Of a stretch of DNA of 64,000 bases, positions 1 to 10,760 are shown piece by piece. The DNA comes from Watersipora subatra (lineage: Eukaryota; Bryozoa; Gymnolaemata; Cheilostomatida; Watersiporidae). Within the stretch, counting starts at the first letter, position 1; each line of letters starts with the position of its first letter. The notes beneath the pieces are model-generated. The model saw nothing but the letters and a program-made list of their open reading frames with translations, was not told where the DNA came from and searched no databases. The stretch lies in assembly GCF_963576615.1 (NCBI RefSeq), contig NC_088717.1:24703344-24767343 (forward strand), written 5' to 3'. The position numbers were made by a program, and so were the translations under genes.

Positions 1-244
1 GCAAGGAATATATATGTCATTTTATTTTAGCAAGGAAAGCACCAGATACATAGATTTTAAAGCCGAAGTTTGAGGGATGTACATAAATGAGATATACATA
101 GACTATAGTCTGATATACATAGACATTATGCCTTAGTCAAACTACACTAGTACAGTAGCTAGTAGAGTAAAGCCTTCCATTAAACTAACCTCCTTTAACA
201 CAGATTTCGCTGAGCGAAAAGAATAATGTAAAGCTTTTGCATTG

Positions 245-390
245 CATTAAATATTTACTATGAGAGGAGCTGTGTCTATTAGTCTGGAGCCACGAGTAGA
301 ACTTGTGGAAAAAACATTGCATCACTTAGAATTCAAACTTAGATGTTTGACGCAGCGGCCAGTCACTGCCCACTGACTATTAGGGTACTA
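245..390 (-). repeat. tRNA-derived SINE-like unit
   Basis: The plus strand shows a body of the form TACTAT..GAG..GTGTCT..GAGCCA followed by the complement of a degenerate tRNA B box (minus strand AAGTTTGAATTCT). The same body recurs near 22865, 57605 and 57810. The unit is too diverged to be a working tRNA gene; a SINE remnant read on the minus strand is the best fit. Confidence 0.4.
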
Positions 391-1792
391 ATATGTCACA
401 TTATATGCAATATATAACATTATTTTATACTTGGTGAAAAGAGTTCAAAACTCAGTACAGACCTTTACAGACATTACTCAGCAAAAGCGAATGGGTTCAC
501 TTTTTTAGATTAAAAATCATTACCTTACTATGAAGTTGTCTCCCACGTGAAGTCATCTGAAACAACTAATAGGTAAATATTTCACCTCGCACATTTAAGA
601 AACTAGCTGGTTTTCTCTTGGTAAAAGATTCTTTTATAAACATGATGTTCATGCGTTTATAGATTTACCGATTATTTTAAAACTATTCTGTTTTGTATTA
701 TTTTATGAATAGTCAAACCTTTGAATAGTTGAACTGCCATCAGAGCATTTTCGCATCACCAGCTAAAAATATCATTGAGTCACTCATGATATATTTACAA
801 AATTAGCTGTCACTTGACACACTTTGTTGATATACACGTATTAGACAATATATCATGAGTGGCGTAATGATATTTGAACAATGAGTTTATTAGTATGAGT
901 GAGCAAATCACTCTGGTTTAACTAATTTAATTGAATTAACTTAATTTATGCTCAAAATAATCATGCTTGTCTACAGACTTATTGCAGTTTTGTTAAAGAG
1001 TTGAAATTGTTACAACATCTGAGATAGTTCATGATTTCACAAAGGTAGATACGAAGGTTTTTTGTTTCTACTTACCGGATTTTCACTGTACTCATCAATG
1101 GTGTTAAATTGAAACTGCTTCCTTGGAATGAATTTAAAGGCTTCTTTAATGTACACAACATACATACTGTGAGGCAGCAAACTCTGCAAATAAAGAATTT
1201 GCTCATCAAATTAAAAAATCCGAAACTTTTCAAAGCACTCAGTTTGTATGAGAAACACTGTAACTATGTCTATCTTGTAAAACTCAATTGGAACAATTGT
1301 TGCATACTTAATACGCCTTTATTGTTAGGGTGCACTGCACGAGAACTGCATTACACTTTGAGATAAATTTATTTTGAATTCTGAAAAGACCAAATTTAAT
1401 ATGGAGTTGGTAAAATCCTTGAAAATACACCATATGGCTTGCTTTGAATAGAATTAAAGACAACTTTTAAAAGGAAAGTGTTTGAGCATAGTTCTACAAC
1501 TTTGGTTAAAAAAATGATACACCCTGCTTTCCCCCTTTTTGAAGTTTTGTAATTTTAGTCTTTGTGAAAATTATGTGACGCACTCCAGAAATGATATTGT
1601 CTGCCAAATATATATACGCTATATATTATAAGTATGTATAAAAGTATAATTCTATATATAAAAAAATACAAAAAATGATTGTTTTTATATATCTAAATAA
1701 ATATATTTTTTATTCATAAAAATTTATATATATAAAAGTATACCTATCAATCTATGATTATATAATGTAACAACATATAATACAATTATATA
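391..1792. other. AT-rich stretch without recognisable gene
   Basis: An 85-codon frame at 1109-1366 on the plus strand has no recognisable motif, no supporting splice sites and ordinary AT-rich composition, so I do not call it a gene. From about 1600 to 1790 the sequence becomes very AT-rich (runs of TATATA). The LTR element is inserted at the end of that tract. Confidence 0.5.
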
Positions 1793-1796
1793 ATAT

Positions 1797-2141
1797 TGTA
1801 AAGGTTTTGTGCGACCTCCACTTTCCCCCACTAGTACAAGACTTGTGCATGAGTACAATACATATATTTCTGCTTAGTTCATCAAGGTGTACAAGAAATG
1901 AATCAAGTGACAAGCAATGAACAGGCCCAGAACAGCTCTGCTCTACTAGACAAATGTCCGGGCTTATATAGCTGCTAAACTCCACCCCTGTTCTGCTTGG
2001 TTAGACCAGCACAGCTCAGCCCGGCTCGGCTCGGTCCAGCTCGGCTCGGTCTTCAGTCGGTACGGCTCTGGCTTGGCTATGCTTGACTCGGCTGTACATC
2101 GGCTTGGCTTGGCTAAATGTAAGGGAACGCCATCCACCACA
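1797..2141 (-). repeat. LTR, 3' copy in element orientation
   Basis: This 345-bp terminal repeat matches 8539-8879. On the minus strand it contains a TATA-like promoter CTATATAAG (1963-1971) upstream of a stretch of repeated CGAGCC-type words. It begins TG and ends CA on either strand, as LTRs do. Confidence 0.92.
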
Positions 2142-2152
2142 CACTCCCTCCC
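2142..2152 (-). other. Polypurine tract
   Basis: The minus strand reads GGGAGGGAGTG immediately upstream of the 3' LTR. This is where plus-strand DNA synthesis is primed in LTR elements. Confidence 0.75.
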
Positions 2153-2209
2153 ATTGGCGACTAGGGTCTCCAATTCACATCCTGTGGGAAGACTAGCTGG
2201 GCCAGAGCC

Positions 2210-2632
2210 TCATGTTGGCGGGCTCCATAGTGGAGGCGCTCTATCTCCTCCAATAGTAGCTTCATTCAGTAACTCCTCTACGCTGTCTTTTGTCAGAGTG
2301 GCATCCAGCAGCACCTCTGCTCTCTCCTCCGTAATCTCCAACACTGCGGAATCTGGCCATCGCGCCTCGTCCCTCTCCATGTTACTCCCTTTGTAAGCCA
2401 CCACATTTGCCAGTGTTGGCCTACCCACTCCTTCTCCAGTTTCTTTCAAACTCATTGTCACCGAAGTCAGTAAATCCTGTAAAGATGTGTTGCCTTTCCT
2501 CTCCATCTTTTCCAGCGCTCTGATTTCGTTCAGAGAAAACGAGTGCTTTAATAAAAAATCCATGGTTGCGTCCCTGAGAACTGTCCTACCTCCTTCCCGC
2601 GCGACCTCCGGACCGTTTTCCGTTAATTCCAT
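2210..2632 (-). CDS. Unknown ORF downstream of pol in the LTR element
   Basis: This intact 140-codon frame starts at an ATG at 2632 and lies between the integrase remnant and the 3' LTR. It is rich in Glu, Leu and Arg (for example RALEKMERKGNTSLQDLL) and looks helical, with no signal peptide, membrane segment, zinc finger or catalytic motif. Its position is where Gypsy elements may hold an env-like or accessory frame, but the lack of any membrane segment argues against an envelope. It may be an accessory protein, a C-terminal extension of pol, or a chance survivor. It is the longest unbroken frame of the element apart from the RT/RNase H part, which is notable in a copy whose pol is full of stops. 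Confidence 0.4.
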   Translation of the reverse strand: MELTENGPEVAREGGRTVLRDATMDFLLKHSFSLNEIRALEKMERKGNTSLQDLLTSVTMSLKETGEGVGRPTLANVVAYKGSNMERDEARWPDSAVLEITEERAEVLLDATLTKDSVEELLNEATIGGDRAPPLWSPPT

Positions 2633-2933
2633 CGAGTAGCAGATACCATCTCCGTATCGTTCCGGCCTCCTGGTTGTTCGAGCCGGCCTCGGATTGTGCA
2701 GGACCGGAGTGAATTGGATTGTGGGGATGATGGGATCTGGTGTTGCGGTCTCTTCGGTCTCTACAGGGTTTGATTCCGGCTCTCTCGGAACTTTCTTCCG
2801 TGTGGCCAGATTGATTTCTTCGGAACTAGGAGGGTGTCCTTAATTTCCTTCTTTCTCCGATCCGGCTAGATTTTTCCTGAGAGTTACCTCCTCCCCTTGA
2901 TTCTTTGCAGCCTCTAATAGCAACTTTTTTCAG

Positions 2934-4600
2934 CTAGGGTGGCATTATTGGCACAGGATCTATCCTGCCCTCCTCTTGCCTTCTCTCCGGCCTGCTGGGT
3001 CGAGCGCCCTTCATGTTTGGACCCCTCCTTGGCTCTAGAGTGGCTGGGGCCTGCCCCAACCTCTCTGGGCAAGGGTGATAAAGCTTCAGCCTTTCCTCGC
3101 TCTGAATGGAAGATTGTCTCTGCCGTTCCACCAGATACGTTTGGTTCCCCCAGGCCTTCAAGACTTGGTATGATCCCACGAACTTTGCCTGTAGCTTGGG
3201 ATTTTCTCCTCGTCTTCGGCGTTTGTTCATGAGCCATACCCAGTTGCCTGGGGTGTACAGCAGTGGTTCTTCCTTATCTTCTTGTCGCACCGCCATCTGG
3301 CTTCGCTGGAGCGCTTCGTGCACTGTCTGCAGCATCCACTGCACCTCAAGAGCGTGCTCGTGGGCAGGAAAGAGCTCGGTCGGTGGGGGTGACTTTCCAG
3401 CTGGTATGGCAACCTCAGCTCCCGTTCCAACATTAGCATGTTGGCCGTCTCTCCCGTCGCAGAGTGGGGGTGCCTCTGTCTGCCCTCATCAGCTGAGGAA
3501 GTAGTAGATCCCACGTGTCCTGTCCCCAAGTCAAGAGCAGCGCCCTCAAAGAATCTCTGAGTCCCCGGTTAATCCGTTCCACGACTCCATTCGCCTATGG
3601 GTGGTTCGGAGCCGTGTGGGTCTTTTCTATGTTCCAGAGTTGGCACAGCTCGGCCACCAGTTGGCTCTCGAACTGTGCCCCCTGGTCTGTGTGAATCTGC
3701 TCGGGCAATCCCAGATAGCAGAAGACCCCCTCATCCAGTGCGTTGGCGACCACCGGGGCCGTGGCATCAGGTAGTGTCAATGCATCCTGCCATCGGGTGA
3801 AGTGGTCGGTAAGAACCAATATCCATTGTTCCCCCTTGGTGTGACAGGAAATGGTTCCACCAAATCCACGACCACCTTCTGCCAGGGTCATCTTGCGTAG
3901 AGTCTCCTTTTTCCTCCGGCTGCCTTTGTCCCCTCATGCTTTGCGGCCTGGCACACCTCGCAACTCTTGATGAGCCGCCTGACTGTGGACGTCAGCCCGG
4001 GCCAGTACCACGTCAGTTGGAGGCGACCTATCATCCTTCCCACCCCAGAGTGAGCAAGGGCGTGCGTTTGCTACAATGCGGTTTCCCAAATGGCGGGGGG
4101 CAGATGACGCACCATGCGGGGCCATGCGTGCTTCCAGCATGCTGTCCTGTCGTAGGCGCAGAGAGCCCAGCATGTGATGCAGGATGTCCAGCTCTCTGCT
4201 CCCGACCTCCAGGTGTTCTGCTGGCACCTCCTCCTCAGTGGCGATGGCACGGTACATGATGGCCACTGGTCCCTGACCGGTAGCCTGTGTCCTTGCTAGT
4301 TCGCCCTTTAGTCCTGTCACTCCTGGCGAGACTGATAGCCCCTCGGGAGAGCCCCCGGCACCAAGGTTCAATCCTGCCACTGTTGGGGCGGGAGTCCCGT
4401 GCAGGTTGCCAGCCGGCCCCCGGGGTATGCGACATTGCCCAGGGTCGATCTCGTCCCATCGAGGGTGGAAGTTCCATCCAGGCAACTGGTCGATACCCAC
4501 ATGGCTAACAGCCCTTGTTTCTTTGCTAGCTCCTTCCGTGAAGGGCCCCTGTCCCCTGTTCAATGCTCACGCATTGCTGGCAGTCGTCGCAGGTCTGCCT
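2934..4600 (-). pseudogene. Integrase region of Gypsy pol, broken
   Basis: The minus strand at 3891-3595 encodes the rve catalytic core: an LVLTDHFTRW segment with the first aspartate, an IHTDQGAQFES segment with the second, and a VVERIN segment with the glutamate. A TAG stop lies in frame just before that glutamate (near 3596). The C-terminal part at 3344-2934 continues with an NPKLQAKFVGSYQVLKAW segment, which resembles the GPY/F-type tail of Gypsy integrases. Upstream, 4563-3934 is open only in pieces in shifted frames, so the N-terminal zinc-binding part is not readable as one protein. Confidence 0.8.
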
Positions 4601-4690
4601 GCTCAATCCATCCGCATTCCCATGGCGAGTCCCTAACCGGTGCTCCAGGATGTAGCGGAACACCGCCAAGATCTCAATTCACCGGACTAC

Positions 4691-5700
4691 TTAGTTTGAG
4701 GGTTCCCTCCTCTGGCATAGCCACCGGAGTGACGCCTGGTCTGTCCGTAGGAAGAACTCCTGGCTATACAGATACCGCCGAAAGTGCTTGACCGCCTCCA
4801 CTACTGCAAGTAGCTCTTGTCGAGTGATGCAGCAATTGCGTTCCGAGAGGGTGAGGGTTTTGCTGTAGTAGGCAATGACCCTCTCGCAGCCCTCTTGTAC
4901 TTGAGACAGCACAGCCCCTACTCCACATCTGCTGGCATCCGTGTCCAGGATATACTGCCTCTGAGGATCTGGATAGCCCAAGATCGGGACGGTGTTGATG
5001 CTTTCCTTCAGCGTGTCAAAGGTGGCCTGCTCTCCTTTTGCAGTCAGTCGGTGCAAGGGTTGTGCTATAGTGGGAAACTCCGGGATGTATTGTCGGTAAT
5101 AACCGACCGTCCCGAGAAATCCTTGGAGTTCCCTTACTCTGCGCGGACTCAGCCACTTTGCTACTGCCTCCATTTTGTTGGGGTCTGTAGAGACTTCGTT
5201 CTGGCTTACTGTGTGCTCCAGGTAGCGAGCCTGAGGTTGTAGTAGCTCGCACTTAAAGGGCTTCAGTTTTAGTCCGGCCTTGTGGGGTCTCTGGAAGACC
5301 TCCTCCAGCCGATGTAGATGCGTATCAAAATCCGGGGTGATAACGATAGTATCATTTAGATATAACAGCGGTGTTCTCCAGTGGAGGCCATGTAGGACGC
5401 GTTCCATGAGTCTTTGGAAGGTGGCAGTGATGGACGTCAGTCCGAAAGGCAACACCTTTCACTTCCACAGCCCGGACCGTGTCGGGAAGGCTGACTTCTT
5501 CTGCGTGTCTACATCCAGGGGCACCTGCCAGTACCCGCTCACCAGATTGAGCGTGCTAAAATAGCGACTGCTGGACAGGGCGTCCAGGCTGTCGTCGATC
5601 CTGGGTAGCGAGTAGGCATCCTGTTCCGTGATGGCGTTGAGATGCCGGTAATCAATACAGAAGCACCATTTCCCGTCCTTCTTCCGGACCAACACTACTG
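4691..5700 (-). pseudogene. Reverse transcriptase and RNase H of Gypsy pol, broken
   Basis: The minus strand from 5695 encodes RT motifs in order: LVRKKDGKWCFCIDYRHLN, then a segment ending STLNLVSGYWQVPLD. An in-frame TGA follows at about 5456-5458. The frame resumes at 5455 with LPFGLTSITATFQRLME and the catalytic loop, which here reads YLND instead of the usual YxDD. The connection and RNase H follow (YILDTDASRCGVGAVLSQ, then RQELLAVVEAVKHFRRYL). The frame ends at a TAG at 4688-4690. The replaced aspartate and internal stop mean this copy makes no working polymerase. Confidence 0.88.
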
Positions 5701-6282
5701 GGGAGCTCCAAGCTCCTCCAGCGGGCTCGACTAGTCCTTGTTTGAGCAGGTCCTGGACCTGCCTCTCGGCCTCTGTTTCTTTTTCTGGTCCGAGTCTGTG
5801 AGGGAGTTGTCAGATTGACCAACTACCCTCCTTAAGTAGAATAGAATTTTCCACCTCCGAGGTCCTTCCTACGTCATCATCACCCGTACTAAATACGGTA
5901 GCATACCGATGCAGCAAGGTTGCCAGCCTGGACGTTTGTCGCCTGTCCTCACAGTTTGACCGGATCAACTGAAACAATTCTTCAAGGTGAGCCGGCACTC
6001 CATTGATTGAAGTCAGACCGGCGTCACATAGTAAGGGATCGTTGTCTTCGACCTGCGGGGCCTCCATTCCCATGTACGTGCCGATAGTGGCTCTAGACCG
6101 AAAAGTCAGCGACCGCTCCGTAGTGTTCATACAGCAGGTGATGACTTGTCTCTTGGATCCTGACTGGTTCAGGCTACTGGCCAATGGAGGTCTGTTGGGA
6201 AATCCCTTGATTAGTCCCATGGGGCAATAGTTCTGCGTGGTGATGCGACAGTGTATCGCCATCTCTGTCCGGGCGGGAACCA

Positions 6283-6720
6283 CTACCCCCTTATCACCTG
6301 CATTTTGCGCTGGAGCAACCGCCCTTGCCGGTCCGTGCAGACTAGCTGTCTGCTATCCACCCAAACCACCGGTTGCTCAAACTCGAGAGTGCATTGATGA
6401 GCCATGAAGAACGGCATTCTGAGGATAGCATCCTCGCTCAGTTGGCTCACTATAAAAACCTCCTCCGTCTTCACGTCCCTCAAGCAGATAGTTAGACGGA
6501 TTATTCCGTAGAAGGGAAGCCGTGTTCCGTCAGCCTATAGTCCGTGGCTGTCACTCTCCTCGAGTCGGTTCCGCACGGTTCCTGGCAATCGATCGAATAC
6601 CTGCTTATTGATCAGATTGGTGGTGCATCCGGTGTCCGGTAAGAACTGAATGGGCCGCCCCTCTACTTTTCCTGGGAAAAAATTGCTGGTGGAGTGCGGT
6701 CGGCTGAGGGCTTGTGCTCT
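6283..6720 (-). pseudogene. Retroviral-type aspartic protease region of Gypsy pol
   Basis: On the minus strand the sequence around 6660-6600 reads IQFLPDTGCTTNLINKQVF. The DTG at 6636-6628 matches the catalytic motif of retropepsins. The following frame at 6483-6283 contains an ILRMPFFMAHQCTLEF stretch, typical of the protease C-terminal half and linker. Frames are interrupted between these parts, so the region is treated as a remnant. Confidence 0.7.
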
Positions 6721-7109
6721 AGTGGTGTCCTCTAGGACATCCTCCGTGAGGCCTGGAAAGCTTCCTTTCCATGGTGGGGCGAGGTCAGCACTTTGAGCCT
6801 TACCACGCCCGAAGCAGTTCTGTTGCTCCTGTGGTTGCCACTCCCAAGGCGGAGAAGGGGTCGGCCCTGCTGCTTTTAAGGCAGGCTTCCGACTGTCTGG
6901 TTCAGTGGGGATGGTTCTCAGTGTCTAGGGCGGAGGGGATTTGGGAGTCATCCTTCTACAGTTCGGGCTACGTCCCTGCCGTTTGCACGGATGTGGGTTG
7001 GCAATATCTGAAACAAGGGGGCTGTCCAAACTAATCTCACCCAAGAACTGGTAATAATTCCGTGTCATTACAGCTCCTTTCTGTACAAGAATTTTCCTAG
7101 GCCTAGTCC

Positions 7110-8054
7110 TTGCCGGTTGAGATCAGCCATCAGCCATCGTCAAGTCCCGCGAAATTCTAGTATATTTCCGTCTTTGCTTGGCCTTGGCACATCCAGTAGT
7201 CGGAGCTACTGCTGTGGCCGTCCTCCTTTTCCCGAAGCCGGTTTGGTGTGGCGAGGGAAGTTCTTACGTACCTGCCCCGGTTGGCCACATCCCCAACAAA
7301 GAGTAGCTGGCTGGCTCTTTTTTTTAACTAGGGCATGCATCTGCTCCTGGAGTCGCTCCACCTCGTCTGTGAGAGTTTGGATCAGCCGGGCTAGTTGTCC
7401 TATGACATCGGTCTCGGCCGAGTTCACCTGGTCAGAGGTTCTTCCCTCCAGGACTCGCACCGAGGATCCGGTGGGCCTACGCTCGCCTCCCGGGATTTGG
7501 AGATAGTCATTTCTCGCTCATACAGCGTCTGCCAGCGTGGGCGTAAGTACGGCCAACAGATGTCTCTGCAGGGCAGGGTCCCTCAGCAAGCTGCAGAAAG
7601 TCTCCATAGCCATGCTATTTCGGTGGCGATTCGGCAGGTCTCCGTACTCAATGCACACCAGCCTCTCCACCTCCATAGCATGCTCCTGCAGCGTCATGTC
7701 CTCCTTTCTCTTAAGGGCGTTGAGTTGGCTCAGCGCCTGCTTAGCAGACAGTCCGAACCTTGCCCAGAGGGCATAGAAAATGGCCTCCTGGTCATCGGCT
7801 CACCCACAGTTCTCAGCCTGCTTGCCCAACACTTCCCGGAGATGCAATAGAGTTGTTCCTTCTGTCCACTGGTTGGCATCGGCTACTGCTGTGAAGCGAG
7901 TAATAAAATATTCCACATCTCCTTTTCCAGTATACTGGGGAGTCCTGAAGCGCGGTGGCGGTTCCTGAGCTCTCGGCATCATCAACACCCGCTCTAGTGC
8001 CTTGACTAGTCGGTCGGGTCCTGGGTCAGCACTCCTGTCTCTCCTATTAGCCAT
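7110..8054 (-). pseudogene. Gag remnant of the LTR element
   Basis: The gag frame begins at an ATG at 8054 with MANRRDRSADPGPDRLVKAL. An in-frame TGA at about 7797-7799 interrupts it, although the same frame stays coding-like beyond it, with the helical capsid-like pattern of Gypsy gags (a WARFGLSAKQALSQLNALKR segment). Near 7310-7260 there is a zinc-knuckle relic, CWGCGQPGQVRKNFPRH. The first two cysteines remain, but the histidine and last cysteine positions are Q and F, so the finger could not bind zinc. Confidence 0.75.
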
Positions 8055-8061
8055 GTCTGGC

Positions 8062-8440
8062 TCCTAGTAGGTTTCTACTCTTCTCCCAGAGCAGTGCCTC
8101 TACTGTGTTCGCGGCTGCTGGCTCCTTTCTGGGTTTCTTCCCGTGAGAAGTTCTTCTAGTAGAGGCACACCGCTTCCTTAAGCAAGTCCTGTTGGATCCC
8201 TTAGTAGTTTTCTGCTTCTGGAGCAGTGCATTTATCGGTCCGATTGGCAGGCTTACCGCAGCTCTTCTTGAGTTTCTTCCGATAGGAGGTTCTTCTAGTA
8301 GGAGCCTGCTGCCTCCTCAGATAGGTCCTTTTAGAAGGTTTCTGCATCCGGAGCAGTGCATCTACTAATCCTGCAGGGCTTTTCACAACTCTCTCTGTGT
8401 TTCTTCCAGTAGGAAGTTCTACCAGTAGGAGTGATGCTGC
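8062..8440 (-). repeat. Tandem repeat in the leader of the LTR element
   Basis: Between the primer site and gag lie three diverged copies of a unit of about 131 bp. The landmark GAGCAGTGCA/C occurs at 8089, 8221 and 8351, and the flanking GTTCTTCTAGTAG and GTTTCTTCC words recur with the same spacing. The segment would be untranslated leader RNA. Confidence 0.7.
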
Positions 8441-8518
8441 CGACTTCCGGCAGCCCAGTTAATCCAGAGTCCAGTGATCCAATGCAAGTTCTTTGGTGGA
8501 GTTCTAAAGATCGTTACC

Positions 8519-8537
8519 AATCCCACTGCTGCCACCG
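8519..8537 (-). other. Primer binding site, tRNA-Leu-like
   Basis: Reading the minus strand from one base inside the 5' LTR gives CGGTGGCAGCAGTGGGATT. By recall this agrees at about 16 of 19 positions with the complement of the 3' end of a eukaryotic tRNA-Leu. Position and orientation are right for priming of minus-strand DNA. The tRNA identity is an inference. Confidence 0.55.
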
Positions 8538-8538
8538 G

Positions 8539-8879
8539 TGTAAACGTCTTGTGCGACCTTCACTTTCCTCCACTAGTACAAGACTCATGCATGAGTACAA
8601 TACATATATTTCTGCTTAGTTCATCATGGTGTACAAGAAATGAATAAAGTGACAAGCAATGAACAGGCCCAGAACAGCTCTGCTCTACTAGACCAATGTT
8701 CGGGCTTATATAGCTGCTAAACTCCGCCCCTGTTCTGCTTGGTTAGACCCAGCACGGCTTGGCTCGGCTCAGTCCAGCTCGGCTCGGTCTTCAGTCGGTA
8801 CGGCTTTGGCTTGGCTATGCTTGACTCGGCTGTACATCGGCTTGGCTTGGCTAAATGTGAGGGGACGCCATCCACCACA
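8539..8879 (-). repeat. LTR, 5' copy in element orientation
   Basis: This 341-bp partner of 1797-2141 has the same TATA-like CTATATAAG on the minus strand at 8705-8713. It would hold the promoter driving gag-pol. Confidence 0.92.
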
Positions 8880-8883
8880 ATAT

Positions 8884-9584
8884 GTTATATATAAAGTATA
8901 ATTACCTAATATATATAAAGAAATGCTTTCTGGTTATTTATTTAAAAAAAAAGATTTAAAAAGGGAGAAAATTATGGCATCTTGAAAGTAAGTAAGTGTA
9001 GGCTAAAATAAAATTTTCAAAGAAAGAATTAGTTAAATATAGGCAGTAAGTATATAAAGTAAGTATATAGAGTAAGTATATAGGTTATAGTGTGTGTATA
9101 GAGGAAACAATATGGCTTAATCTATTTACGAATAATTCAGTTTATGATGTAACATTTAATTGATAATTGTAATAGTTTGTAGGAATGAAAGATTCTGTCC
9201 TAATGTTAGGACATACAATATTTCACTGTATATAGGTGGCTAGCTGCATTACCCGTCTACAGAAACAGATTCACGTGCAGCATAAGGTTTATTGAGAGTT
9301 GTCTTTCATACTGTAAAACAACTCCAAATATGCAGTCTACTGAAATTGTTGTCCTGATCAGAGAATGCATGCACATATACATTTCAATGTTGATGAGAAC
9401 AATGGAAATCTGCAATGTGTCTTAGAGCTAGATGCCTGTGAAATCTAGTAAATATTCTAGATTCATGTGTCTAGATTCATGCATCCGTTCACCCGTCTAT
9501 ATTTGCAGTTGACGATCGCGCACTTCTGCTGCTGAGCCCCCGCCTCGGCTGACCAGTCTTTACCCGCCAAGCAGTTGACAATCG
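8884..9584. other. Non-coding AT-rich DNA
   Basis: I see no open frame of note. There are short repeats of AAGTATATA near 9050-9085 and of TCTAGATTCATG at 9457-9482. Confidence 0.4.
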
Positions 9585-9960
9585 CGTTCTTGCACTCGCC
9601 TTGCAATCAATCGCTTTGCACTCGCAATCAATCGCCTTGCAATCAATCAACTCGCACCCGCCTCGCAATCAATCGCCTTGCACTTTCCTCGCAATCAATC
9701 GCCTTGCAATCAATCGCCTCGCATCAATCGCCTTGCAATCAATCGACTCGCACCCGCCTCGCAATCAATCGCCTTGCACTTTCCTCGCAATCAATCGCCT
9801 CGCAATCAATCGCCTCGCATCAATCGCCTTGCACTCGCAATCAGTTGCCTCGCACTCGCCTTGCAATCAATCACCTCGCACTCGCCTTGCAATCAATCAC
9901 CTTGCACTCGCAACCAATCGTCTCACACCCAATCGCCTAACACTTAATCGCCTCGCACTC
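9585..9960. repeat. Degenerate simple repeat based on CAATCAATCGCCTTG
   Basis: The words CAATCAATCGCC, TTGCACTCG and CTCGCACCCGC alternate irregularly for nearly 400 bp, with two longer, almost identical sub-blocks starting near 9655 and 9745. Because no stop codons arise in the word set, all three forward frames are open; these frames are not genes. Confidence 0.85.
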
Positions 9961-10057
9961 GCCAACTCTTTCATCCGGAAAGCCGCGCCTGGAGACTCTC
10001 GCTGTACTCGGGGCAAAAAAGGTCTCCTACGCATCCCCGAGTGACGCCACGGCCCCA

Positions 10058-10760
10058 AGCCTAGCTGTGCTACCCGGCGTTGCCCGGGTAGTAAAAAAAG
10101 TCTTTGCACAGAAAATTGATTTCTATTTAACATATAACAACATTTGCCCTTCTAACTTTCAAACTACATATCATGAAAGAAGTGTTTTGTGTAGTTGAAA
10201 TAAATTAAGAGAAAATAGAACAACTGAAAAGGTTTTCAAACCAGTGTAAATTTAAAATTTCTTAACTTTCAGTGACCTATATCTTTTGATAACGTATAGT
10301 GGAACCTTAGTTCTCAAACATAATCAGTTCCAGAAGGTAGTTCGAAAACCGAGTTGTTCGAGATCCGAAACATATTTTCCCATTAAAATAAAATAATGTA
10401 AATTTTAATTCGCTCCAAGGTGAGAAAACAACTTCGGTAAAGTATTTTTTCAACATTTTACACCATAAGCTGTACTTGTACCTGGGTAATAAAAACGTAT
10501 TTGCACAGAAAATTTATTTTTATTTAACATATATAACAGCATTTGCCATTCTAACATTCAAACTTCATAGGTAACATGATAAAACATGATAGGTAACGTA
10601 TCATGAGAAAAGTGATTTGTGTAGTTGAAATAAAGAGAAAATAAAAACAACTGTAAAGTTTATCAAACTTTGTCAAACAACTAACTTTCAAACTTCACAT
10701 CATGAGAAAAATGTTTTGTGCAGGTCAAATAAAATTGAAAAATAAAATGAATATAAAAAG
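10058..10760 (+). repeat. Dispersed repeat with CCCGGCGTTGCCCGGG head
   Basis: It starts TAGCTGTGCTACCCGGCGTT, continues with GTCTTTGCACAGAAAATT and CATATAACAACATTTGCC, and then contains several internal repeats of the pattern AACTTTCAAACTTCATATCA. Related copies begin near 11537, 39880, 40503, 41300 and 48528 and, very degenerate, near 50548. There is no coding capacity. I do not recognise the superfamily. Confidence 0.7.
10305..10410. repeat. Short repeat with GTTCGAAAACCGAG words
   Basis: Words of the form TTCTCAAACATAATC, TTCCAGAAGG and TTCGAAAACCGAGTTG resemble a short dispersed repeat I have seen in animal genomes. It interrupts the dispersed repeat starting at 10058. Identity is by recall only. 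Confidence 0.3.

Larger units (their letters stand above)
1793..8883 (-). mobile_element. Decayed Gypsy-type LTR retrotransposon
   Basis: Two near-identical LTRs (1797-2141 and 8539-8879) start TGTAAA and end CACCACA on the plus strand, giving TG..CA ends, and are flanked by the 4-bp duplication ATAT at 1793-1796 and 8880-8883. All coding remnants run on the minus strand: gag, protease, reverse transcriptase, RNase H, then integrase. Integrase downstream of RNase H is the Ty3/Gypsy arrangement. A primer site lies just inside the right LTR and a polypurine tract just inside the left one, which agrees with minus orientation. The pol frame is broken by several stops, and at least one catalytic aspartate is replaced, so this copy cannot be autonomous. 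The LTRs differ by scattered substitutions and a few indels, so the insertion is not very recent. Confidence 0.93.

Noticed and set aside
9575..10044. Overlapping frames of 89-147 codons in the CAATCAATCGCC repeat
   Set aside because: All three forward frames are open across a degenerate simple repeat; there is no gene signal.
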